From NCBI GenBank assembly GCA_050290865.1, contig JBNKIW010000116.1, positions 1 to 5,073 of the forward strand: DNA of 5,073 nt, given 5' to 3'. Both the position numbers and the translations under genes were made by a program. Below the pieces are notes generated by a model. That model saw nothing but the letters and a program-made list of their open reading frames with translations. It did not search any database and had not been told where the DNA came from. Source of the DNA: JARRLC01 sp050290865. Lineage in GTDB: Bacteria; Pseudomonadota; Alphaproteobacteria; Rhizobiales; Rhodomicrobiaceae. The number at the start of each line of letters is the position of its first letter. Within the stretch, counting starts at the first letter, position 1. Shown one piece after another: positions 1-4,438 of the stretch.

Positions 1-117
1 TTGCAGTTCGAGGCCGCCCACTTCTCCCAAATCCGCCGCTACTACCAATCGATCACGCCAGGACGTGACGACGACCCGGGGCAACTCGACCTGTTCGGCA
101 AACACCCGCCGTTCTGA
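1..117 (+). CDS. C-terminal end of an unidentified protein (5' truncated by window edge)
   Basis: Frame 1 is open from the first base to a TGA at 115-117 and gives 38 residues ending in GQLDLFGKHPPF. The tail is polar and acidic (a GRDDDPGQ stretch), then ends with a hydrophobic LDLF cluster. I do not recognise the family. The first codon is TTG, but nothing upstream is visible, so this is treated as the interior of a longer gene. That it is coding is supported by the terminator-like hairpin that begins six bases after the stop. A short tail like this is too little to assign a function, and no claim is made. Confidence 0.5.
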   Translation: MQFEAAHFSQIRRYYQSITPGRDDDPGQLDLFGKHPPF

Positions 118-122
118 TCGCC

Positions 123-170
123 GCAGGGGGGGAGACGCCGGCATCCACCCCCTGCTCTTGTTCCCTTCTT
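123..170 (+). terminator. Probable rho-independent-like terminator after the partial gene
   Basis: A perfect 8-bp GC-rich inverted repeat, GCAGGGGG at 123-130 and CCCCCTGC at 148-155, starts six bases after the stop codon at 117. The 17-base loop itself contains the palindrome GCCGGC (137-142). The second arm is followed at once by a T-rich pyrimidine run, TCTTGTTCCCTTCTT (156-170). Position and shape fit an intrinsic terminator for the upstream gene. The long loop and the interrupted T tract make it imperfect. Confidence 0.45.
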
Positions 171-252
171 GGTGTCAATTCTTTGGTTCGACCCGCGCCG
201 CGAGCATTCTTCCGTCCCGACCGCAAAATCCCGTGGCCGCCGCGCGCAGGGT

Positions 253-306
253 CTGTCAAGGCTGGCCGCGTCTTCCGCGGCCACCCGCAGGGCTTGGCCT
301 TGACAG
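253..306. repeat. Two-part inverted repeat (large stem structure)
   Basis: The outer arms CTGTCAAGGC (253-262) and GCCTTGACAG (297-306) are perfect 10-bp complements. Inside them GGCCGCG (264-270) and CGCGGCC (276-282) form a second perfect 7-bp hairpin around the loop TCTTC. The segment 283-296 is unpaired on one side. Such a structure could be a recombination, transfer or replication site, or an RNA hairpin. The sequence does not decide between these. Confidence 0.6.
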
Positions 307-344
307 GCCCGAGCACGGCGGCATGCTTGACGGGTCTGGGCTGG

Positions 345-358
345 AGGCTGCAGGCTGC
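345..358. repeat. Tandem duplication of AGGCTGC
   Basis: AGGCTGC occurs at 345-351 and again immediately at 352-358. It is a small tandem repeat in non-coding DNA with no visible role. Confidence 0.6.
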
Positions 359-490
359 AGGGAACGCTCTCGATGCGGACTGCCGCCCACTCTCGCTCTT
401 GCCCCCCGCCGCATACGCACACCAGCAATCCGCAGAAGAATACCCTTCATCGGTGCCAGGCGCCGCTCGCCAAATCACCGCGAAATTCAA

Positions 491-509
491 TCCGCCGAAA
501 TTCGGCGGA
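491..509. repeat. Near-perfect palindrome TCCGCCGA-N3-TCGGCGGA
   Basis: The arms TCCGCCGA (491-498) and TCGGCGGA (502-509) are perfectly complementary around AAT. GAAATTC repeats at 482-488 and 497-503, and GGAATTC follows at 507-513, so the block also has direct-repeat character. It lies about 95 bases upstream of the putative -35 of the ArsR gene. It could be a protein-binding site. It has no T-run on either side and so is not a typical terminator. Confidence 0.5.
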
Positions 510-602
510 ATTCACGCCGCTGGTAACAGGCGATGCGCGAAACGGACAGCCCTCTCAGAATTTGTTCTGCGCCGCGTAGGTCCTGGTCTGGCTTGAAAGC
601 GC

Positions 603-631
603 TTGACTGCTTGGTGAATTTATATTACCGA
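603..631 (+). promoter_or_regulatory. Putative promoter of the ArsR/AHSA1 operon
   Basis: TTGACT at 603-608 is a good -35 hexamer. It is followed by an AT-rich island, AATTTATATTACC, in otherwise GC-rich DNA. With a 17-base spacer the -10 would be TACCGA (626-631), which places the transcription start at or next to the ATG at 638. A shorter-spaced TATATTAC (621-628) also resembles the alphaproteobacterial housekeeping -10. The imperfect ATA/TAT symmetry of the island could serve as an ArsR operator, making the gene autorepressed as is common in the family. Exact elements are uncertain. Confidence 0.4.
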
Positions 632-637
632 ATAGTT

Positions 638-1003
638 ATGAAACGAATTGATTATGAAGGTTCAAGCCAAACCCTCGACGCGGTCTTCGCGGCGCTCGCC
701 GATCCGACCCGCCGGGCCATACTCACGCGGCTGGTTGCGGGCGACGCGTCGGTGAATGAACTCGCGGCGCCCTTCGACATCAGTCAGCCTGCGGTATCCA
801 AGCATCTGAAGATTCTGGAACGGGCCGGTCTGATCGAACGTGGAGTCGACAAGACCCGCAGGCCTTCGCGCCTCAATCCTGAACCCATGGCCGAGGCCGT
901 TAAATGGCTTGAAGCCTTCCGGGAATTCTGGTCGTCGAGCTTCGATCAACTCGATGGCCTGCTGCAATCAATGAAAGACAGTGAAGAGGGAAACACCAAA
1001 TGA
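638..1003 (+). CDS. ArsR-family winged-helix transcriptional repressor
   Basis: This 121-residue protein has the ArsR fold throughout. ADPTRRAIL (residues 21-29) is the family's N-terminal signature. Residues 48-66, ISQPAVSKHLKILERAGLI, are the helix-turn-helix with its recognition helix. The wing and a C-terminal helix (W90, W98, L105) follow. There are no cysteines, so the CxC metal site of true ArsR/SmtB sensors is absent. It belongs with the non-metal branch usually paired with AHSA1 proteins, and its signal is unknown. It probably binds its own promoter and represses the operon. The ATG at 638 was chosen because an upstream in-frame ATG at 533 would add 35 residues unlike the family and run through the promoter. 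There is no clear Shine-Dalgarno, suggesting a leaderless or very short leader mRNA. The gene overlaps the next by four bases (ATGA), indicating translational coupling. Confidence 0.92.
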   Translation: MKRIDYEGSSQTLDAVFAALADPTRRAILTRLVAGDASVNELAAPFDISQPAVSKHLKILERAGLIERGVDKTRRPSRLNPEPMAEAVKWLEAFREFWSSSFDQLDGLLQSMKDSEEGNTK

Positions 1004-1497
1004 GCCAATTGCCGACATACCTTCTGGAGCGAACTTTCAACGCGCCGCGCACTCTGGTCTGGAAGGCCTGGACGGACCCGAAACTGCTCGCGCGCTGGTA
1101 TGGCCCAAATGTTGAGACGGTGATCCACAAGCTCGATGTGACGCCGGGCGGACTGTGGCTCAACGAAATGAAGATGGGGGGAAATTCGAGCTATCAGAGG
1201 GCTGAGTTCACGGAGGTTCAGGAACCGGAGAAACTGGTCTGCCTGATGTCAAACACCGACGCTGACTGGAACATCGCGTCCAACCCCATGATGCCGGATT
1301 GGCCGAAAACCCTGCTGACGGTGATCACCTTCAAGGAGATGGCGAACAAGACCGAGATGTGCCTCGAATGGACGCCGCACAATGCGAGCGCCGCGGAGAT
1401 CGCGTGTTTCGAAAACGCTATGGAGAATATGGGTAAAGGCTGGGGCGCCGGCATGGAGCTGCTTGCGGAACTTCTGGCCGAACTGGCGGCGGCCTGA
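1000..1497 (+). CDS. SRPBCC-fold protein of the AHSA1 (Aha1 C-terminal-like) family
   Basis: At 165 residues it has the usual length and pattern of single-domain AHSA1 proteins. RTFNAPRTLVWKAWTDPKLL (residues 11-30) is the opening strand and helix, and ARWYGP (31-36) is the family's hallmark. VTPGGLWLNEM (47-57) and EVQEPEKLV (72-80) form the beta-sheet, and a long C-terminal helix (about 136-163) closes the cavity. Members form a START-like hydrophobic pocket. Some are linked to stress or Hsp90 activation, but for bacterial ones beside ArsR regulators the ligand is generally unknown. It is cytoplasmic, with no signal peptide or membrane segment. Translation is coupled to the repressor gene through the ATGA overlap, with a GAGGG about nine bases upstream inside that gene. 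The product is therefore likely controlled by the ArsR protein. The family is sure; the function is not. Confidence 0.9.
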   Translation: MSQLPTYLLERTFNAPRTLVWKAWTDPKLLARWYGPNVETVIHKLDVTPGGLWLNEMKMGGNSSYQRAEFTEVQEPEKLVCLMSNTDADWNIASNPMMPDWPKTLLTVITFKEMANKTEMCLEWTPHNASAAEIACFENAMENMGKGWGAGMELLAELLAELAAA

Positions 1498-1527
1498 TTT
1501 GTCGAATGAAGGCCCCTTCGCTTCGCA

Positions 1528-2793
1528 TCATGCAATCGGAGGGACCGGTTTTTCGCGGAGGAGCGTGATCCTCCCGGTCAGATAGTCGGCCTCCTGGCTA
1601 GTGGGCGAGCAGTCAAGCGCGGCCTCAAGTGCCTCAATTGCAGCTTTCTCGGCGCCCGTTTCCTCCAGAAGGGCGGCCCTAACGGCGTGATAAGGCCGGT
1701 AGCGCTCCAGTTTCTCTGCCAGTGGTGTCAGCAATTTCAGCGCCACTTCGGGCCCCTCAACCTTGGAGACGGCGACAGCCCTGTTGAGCTGCACCACTGG
1801 GCTTGGCGCAATGGCTTCAAGTGCTGCGTACAGCCGCTCGATTTCGGCCCAGTTTGTATCCGTAGAGCGCTTGGCCGCGCAGTGCACGGCGGCAACCGCT
1901 GCCTGCACCTGCAACGACCCCGGACGCCCATGCCGCAACGCCTTTTCGATCAGGACGCGTCCTTCCTTTATCAACGCGTCATCCCAAAGCGTTCGGTCCT
2001 GATCTTCCAGCGACACCAGTCCGCCGCCAGCGTCAATGCGCGCGGCGCTGCGGGCGTGTTGAAACAGGCATAGCGCCAGAAGCCCCATCGTCTCAGCCTG
2101 GCCCGGAAAGAGAGAAAGCAGAAGGCGCGCCAGACGAATTGCTTCCTCACACAAAGCATAGCGGATTTGTTCGTCGCCCTGGCTGGCGGAATAGCCTTCA
2201 TTGAAGAGCAGATAGATCACCGTCTGCACGGCGCTCAGGCGCTCGGCGCGTTCCGCTAGGCCAGGCGTTTCCAGCTTGCTCGCCAGAGCGCCAGCGTGGT
2301 TCTTTGCTCGCGAGATGCGCCGCTGCATCGTATCCGGCGTCACAACGAAGGCGCGTGCGATTTCGTTCACTGACAGGCCGACAATCACCCTGAGCGCCAG
2401 TATGAGTTGCTCCCGTGTCTTTAAGTCCGGATGGCAACACAGGAACATCAAGCGCAGGACATCGTCTTTATATTCGGCGCGATCCAGCGCTTCAGCAGCA
2501 TCGGCTTGATGGTCTCCAATCACTTCCAATGAATCGGACGTCGCCTCGACATCCTCGAACGACAACCGTCGATCCTTGCGGACACGATCGATTCCGGCAT
2601 TGCGGGCGACGCGGATGAGCCAGGCGGTGGGGTCACGCGGCGTCCCGTCGACCTTCCAGCGTTCGGCGGCCTTGAGACAGGCCTCCTGAAAGAGATCCTC
2701 GGCCTTGTCCAGATCGCGAAACGAGCGCAGCAACGCGGCGAGCGCGCGCGGCCTGCTGTCGGCGACAATCGCGTCTGTCAGGCCGGTCTTCAC
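1528..2793 (-). CDS. ECF-type RNA polymerase sigma factor with DUF6596/TPR C-terminal extension (ECF42-like)
   Basis: This 421-residue protein is about twice the length of a normal ECF sigma factor. Sigma region 2 covers residues about 15-78, including DLFQEACLKAAERW (33-46) and WLIRVARNAGIDRVRKDRR. MFLCCHPDL (116-124) leads into sigma region 4 at about 125-172, with the helix-turn-helix around GLSVNEIARAFVVTPDTMQRR. The DUF6596 part follows with LLFNEGYSAS (195-204) and LLALCLFQHARSAAR (238-252). A TPR-like tail is marked by LNRAVAV (336-342) and ends near 412. In the ECF42 group this extension replaces a separate anti-sigma factor and is needed for activity; none is encoded nearby, which fits. 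The start is GTG, three bases after the stop of the YCII gene, with GGGCGG inside that gene as the only ribosome site, so translation is probably coupled. The partner DGPF gene upstream is the family's typical neighbour. Its target promoters are not shown by this window. Confidence 0.93.
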   Translation of the reverse strand: MKTGLTDAIVADSRPRALAALLRSFRDLDKAEDLFQEACLKAAERWKVDGTPRDPTAWLIRVARNAGIDRVRKDRRLSFEDVEATSDSLEVIGDHQADAAEALDRAEYKDDVLRLMFLCCHPDLKTREQLILALRVIVGLSVNEIARAFVVTPDTMQRRISRAKNHAGALASKLETPGLAERAERLSAVQTVIYLLFNEGYSASQGDEQIRYALCEEAIRLARLLLSLFPGQAETMGLLALCLFQHARSAARIDAGGGLVSLEDQDRTLWDDALIKEGRVLIEKALRHGRPGSLQVQAAVAAVHCAAKRSTDTNWAEIERLYAALEAIAPSPVVQLNRAVAVSKVEGPEVALKLLTPLAEKLERYRPYHAVRAALLEETGAEKAAIEALEAALDCSPTSQEADYLTGRITLLREKPVPPIA

Positions 2794-2796
2794 TGT

Positions 2797-3156
2797 CTAA
2801 AGACCGCCCGTCCACCTGACCGGCCGGACCTCCATCGTGGCGACGCCTTGCGGCAGTGCCTTCGCGGCCTCAAGCGCTTCTTCGATCGTGTCGCATTCGA
2901 TGAGATAGAAGCCGAGTATCTGTTCCTTGGATTCCGCGAAGGGACCATCCAGCACCGTGACGCCGCCGCCTCTGTCGCCAATAGTCATGGCTGTGGACGG
3001 CGGCATCAGTTGGACAGAACCACGATAGGTGCCTTCGGACTGCAATTTGGCCTGCAGGTTCCGATGCATGTCCAGCAAGGCTTCATGCTCGTCTGCTGGC
3101 AGGCGCTCTGCTACGCCTTCCACGCCGAAGATCAGGACTGAATATAGCAAGGGCAC
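2797..3156 (-). CDS. YCII/DGPF-domain protein
   Basis: This 119-residue protein is one complete YCII-related domain. It has the opening strand LYSVLIFG (4-11), a helix with H24 and H31, VTVLDGPFAESKEQILGFYLIE (66-87) with the defining DGPF at 70-73, a second helix (91-100), and the closing EVRPV (109-113). The fold is a dimeric ferredoxin-like barrel related to YciI. These proteins are the conserved companions of ECF42 sigma factors and are usually among their targets, but their chemistry is unproven. It is cytoplasmic. The GTG at 3154-3156 is given as start, but its Shine-Dalgarno is only 1-4 bases away. A TTG two codons later (3148-3150) has 7-base spacing and gives the family-like opening M-L-Y, so a 117-residue protein is at least as likely. 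The gene lies 24 bases after the membrane protein gene and 3 bases before the sigma gene, in one operon. Confidence 0.93.
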   Translation of the reverse strand: MPLLYSVLIFGVEGVAERLPADEHEALLDMHRNLQAKLQSEGTYRGSVQLMPPSTAMTIGDRGGGVTVLDGPFAESKEQILGFYLIECDTIEEALEAAKALPQGVATMEVRPVRWTGGL

Positions 3157-3157
3157 A

Positions 3158-3166
3158 CCTCCTCCT
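3158..3166 (-). promoter_or_regulatory. Strong ribosome binding site that questions the YCII start
   Basis: Read on the - strand this is AGGAGGAGG, a double Shine-Dalgarno and the strongest in the window. The end nearest the gene is one base from the GTG at 3156 and seven bases from the in-frame TTG at 3150. Spacing favours the TTG start. The strong site also suggests that the YCII protein is made at a higher level than its operon partners. Confidence 0.7.
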
Positions 3167-3180
3167 TTTTCGTATGGATA

Positions 3181-3612
3181 TTACGTCTTGATGCGCCCAT
3201 CCCAAAGCGAATGTCCGAACCAAAGCAAAGCACCGCAGACCGCGAACTGGATCGCCAAATAGACACTCTCCAACGCCACAAAGCTGCTTTTCGGAAAAAA
3301 ACCGCATTTGGCCGCGTCGCCGATGACGTGACTGGACCAAAGGAATGCAAAGGCAAGGATCACGACCCGGACGATTGCGCTCCGTTTCCGGCCTTGCTCC
3401 AATGCCGAGTCGATCGTGAGAGCCAGCACAACGGCCTGAACGAAGACCGCCAGGGCACCGAGCGGCACATCCGCCTCCGACGGGTCTGGCCAGTTCAGAG
3501 CCGTATAGGCGCTGGAGAACCAGACGAGATGCCAGAGCACAGCAAAGCCGAGCGTGGCAATGAAATAGATGGCGATGTCCAACAAAACCATGGGCCGATT
3601 ATGAGCGAGCAT
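3181..3612 (-). CDS. Small four-helix integral membrane protein, first gene of the sigma-factor operon
   Basis: The 143-residue product has four hydrophobic segments at about residues 8-32, 50-70, 80-98 and 110-133, with short charged loops (EQGRKRS at 72-78) and a charged C-terminus. It is an inner-membrane protein. The aromatic cluster LWHLVWFSSAY (26-36) and a helix starting near SVYLAIQF recall DUF1761-type proteins, but the match is too loose to assign. The ATG at 3612 is preferred because AGGGAGA lies about six bases upstream. An upstream TTG at 3714 would add 34 polar residues without a ribosome site. The gene is followed after 24 bases by the YCII gene and then the sigma gene on the same strand. 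It could act as a membrane partner or sensor for the sigma factor, or be a target gene. Both are inference; ECF42 factors are not known to need a membrane anti-sigma. Confidence 0.75.
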   Translation of the reverse strand: MLAHNRPMVLLDIAIYFIATLGFAVLWHLVWFSSAYTALNWPDPSEADVPLGALAVFVQAVVLALTIDSALEQGRKRSAIVRVVILAFAFLWSSHVIGDAAKCGFFPKSSFVALESVYLAIQFAVCGALLWFGHSLWDGRIKT

Positions 3613-3640
3613 GTGCGTCTCCCTGCGAGTATTCTCGTCA

Positions 3641-3669
3641 AGGACGCGCGGGAGGCTAGGTTTCGGACA
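3641..3669 (-). promoter_or_regulatory. Candidate ECF-type promoter for the membrane protein/YCII/sigma operon
   Basis: On the - strand TGTCCG (3669-3664), a 17-base spacer and CGTCCT (3646-3641) match the general form of ECF promoters (TGTC-type -35, CGTC-type -10). The predicted start is near 3634, giving a leader of about 22 bases that still contains the ribosome binding site of the gene starting at 3612. It would make the operon self-activating if the encoded sigma factor reads it. This is a hand-found match without statistics. Confidence 0.35.
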
Positions 3670-3797
3670 GGACGGGGAAAAACTTTTTAGGCGTTCGCAA
3701 CCGAGCGGTCGCAAAGTCTCTTACGACACCTGATTAAGGAGCTGGAACGCGAAGCAATCGCACGGGTCCAAGCATGTCAGCAAAGCGCTTGCGGCCA

Positions 3798-3816
3798 CAT
3801 CTTCCGAGGGGAGATG
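3798..3816 (-). terminator. Short hairpin overlapping the tRNA 3' end
   Basis: CATCTTCC (3798-3805) and GGGAGATG (3809-3816) pair over eight positions around a 3-base loop. Seven pairs are Watson-Crick; the eighth, T3803 with G3811, is a wobble on the + strand but a mismatch in the tRNA transcript. The hairpin touches the encoded CCA. It could help end or process the tRNA transcript, but no T-run follows, so a role in termination is weak. Confidence 0.2.
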
Positions 3817-3817
3817 G

Positions 3818-3888
<71 letters not shown>

Positions 3889-3891
<3 letters not shown>

Positions 3892-3925
3892 TTACCGGGT
3901 CGCAACTGCTTACGCAGTGCTTACG
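3889..3925. repeat. Three copies of TGCTTAC at the tRNA 5' end
   Basis: TGCTTAC occurs at 3889-3895, 3907-3913 and 3918-3924 on the + strand; the last two extend to TGCTTACG. On the tRNA strand this is GTAAGCA repeated three times. The copy nearest the gene contains the first three bases of the mature tRNA. The repeats sit where the tRNA promoter should be. No clear -35/-10 pair could be assigned there. Confidence 0.55.
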
Positions 3926-3950
3926 TGAACTTTTCGCGAGCAGAAAGATC

Positions 3951-3979
3951 AGAACGAGGGCCTCGCAAATCCTTGTTCT
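3951..3979. terminator. Weak hairpin between the GIY-YIG gene and the tRNA gene
   Basis: AGAACGAGG (3951-3959) pairs with CCTTGTTCT (3971-3979) over nine positions with one G-T wobble. A competing GAGG/CCTC hairpin is nested at 3956-3964. It begins about 45 bases after the GIY-YIG stop. Read in that gene's direction, one pair becomes a mismatch and the tail GATCTTTCTGC is only moderately T-rich. It may be the gene's terminator; the rest of 3892-4023 shows nothing else recognisable apart from the TGCTTAC repeats. Confidence 0.25.
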
Positions 3980-4023
3980 TCTGTCCCTTTTTCGTCTCCT
4001 GAATTTCTGCCGCCCCCTTGACA

Positions 4024-4350
4024 TCAGCCTCCGGAGGACTCCACCCAGTGATCAAGCCGACCCTTCAGGACCCGGTCGCGCCCGAACCTTAGCTCCTCTT
4101 CCTCGACGCATTCGATGACCTCGAAGCTGAAAGCATCCGCGCCATGCCTGGCCCACGCTTCCTGCAGAGTGCGGTGGGGATTGCTCCCCTGACGCAGCGT
4201 AAACCACAAGCGGTTCTGAATCGTGGCCAGGTCGGGAACCTTCCCGAACCACCGTTCACCGGTGGCATTACAACACACCGCGTAGATGCCGGCGTGCACC
4301 TTGCGTTCCTTGTAAGTGGCCAAGGCCTCGCGCCGGTCTTTGTCTCTCAT
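4024..4350 (-). CDS. GIY-YIG nuclease family protein, small single-domain type
   Basis: This 108-residue protein carries one GIY-YIG domain at about residues 19-85. GIY is intact at 21-23. The second motif, normally YIG, reads WFG (34-36). R47 in QNRLWF and E77 in FSFEVIE sit where the catalytic arginine and the metal-binding glutamate are expected. PDLATIQNRLWFTLRQGSNP (39-58) and LQEAWARHGADAFSFEVIE (62-80) are typical of the short stand-alone group. No DNA-binding domain is attached, so the target is unknown; related proteins cut DNA in repair, mobility or restriction. The short basic N-terminus (MRDKDRREALATYKERK) could contact nucleic acid. The ATG at 4350 has GGAG seven bases upstream. 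It is divergent from the DUF2239 gene with 88 bases between them, suggesting shared control. Nuclease activity is inferred and the altered YIG leaves some doubt. Confidence 0.88.
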   Translation of the reverse strand: MRDKDRREALATYKERKVHAGIYAVCCNATGERWFGKVPDLATIQNRLWFTLRQGSNPHRTLQEAWARHGADAFSFEVIECVEEEELRFGRDRVLKGRLDHWVESSGG

Positions 4351-4438
4351 GTCGTGTCTCCAAAGCAGGGGTCAGGCGCCTCTCGTTATATTGCCCGGAT
4401 ATATTGACTCAGAAAATGAATTAATTTACCCGGACTAA
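4351..4438. promoter_or_regulatory. Divergent control region with repeated TTRCCCGGAY and TATATTG motifs
   Basis: The right half is AT-rich, unlike the surroundings. TTGCCCGGAT (4391-4400) and TTACCCGGAC (4426-4435) match at 8 of 10 positions, 35 bases apart. TATATTG is directly repeated at 4387-4393 and 4400-4406. TTGACT (4404-4409) is a likely -35 for the DUF2239 gene; with 17-base spacing the -10 is TACCCG (4427-4432) and the start falls at or beside the ATG (4439). The two TTRCCCGGAY copies therefore bracket the promoter and could be operator sites. The leftward promoter of the GIY-YIG gene must also lie here but was not located. Confidence 0.45.

Larger units (their letters stand above)
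118..637. other. Long non-coding stretch with inverted repeats, no convincing gene
   Basis: No frame in this stretch gives a protein with recognisable domains. The open frames present are low-complexity, rich in Arg, Pro, Gly and Ser, and overlap each other on both strands, as expected of GC-rich non-coding DNA. It holds the terminator-like hairpin at 123-170, a large stem structure at 253-306, TTGACRG motifs at 253-259 (- strand), 300-306 and 327-333, a tandem AGGCTGC duplication (345-358), a palindrome at 491-509, and the promoter region of the ArsR gene at its right end. It could be the remnant of a boundary between unrelated segments, which is inference. Confidence 0.5.

Noticed and set aside
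42..490. Overlapping open frames on both strands across 42-596, up to 153 residues
   Set aside because: Compositions are rich in Arg, Pro, Gly and Ser, there is no domain, no ribosome site, and they overlap one another and the end of the partial gene. They are GC-driven shadows.
533..637. Upstream extension of the ArsR gene to the ATG at 533
   Set aside because: The 35 extra residues do not look like the family and would run through the putative promoter at 603-631.
1498..1527. Terminator between the convergent operons
   Set aside because: Only a 4-bp GAAG/CTTC stem is present with no T-run on either strand, so it cannot be supported.
3211..3690. 159-residue open frame on the + strand opposite the membrane protein gene
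   Set aside because: It is very charged and low in hydrophobic residues, which is the expected mirror of a membrane protein on the other strand, and it has no recognisable domain.
3613..3714. Upstream extension of the membrane protein gene to a TTG at 3714
   Set aside because: The added residues are polar with no signal peptide character, and the ATG at 3612 has a good ribosome site.
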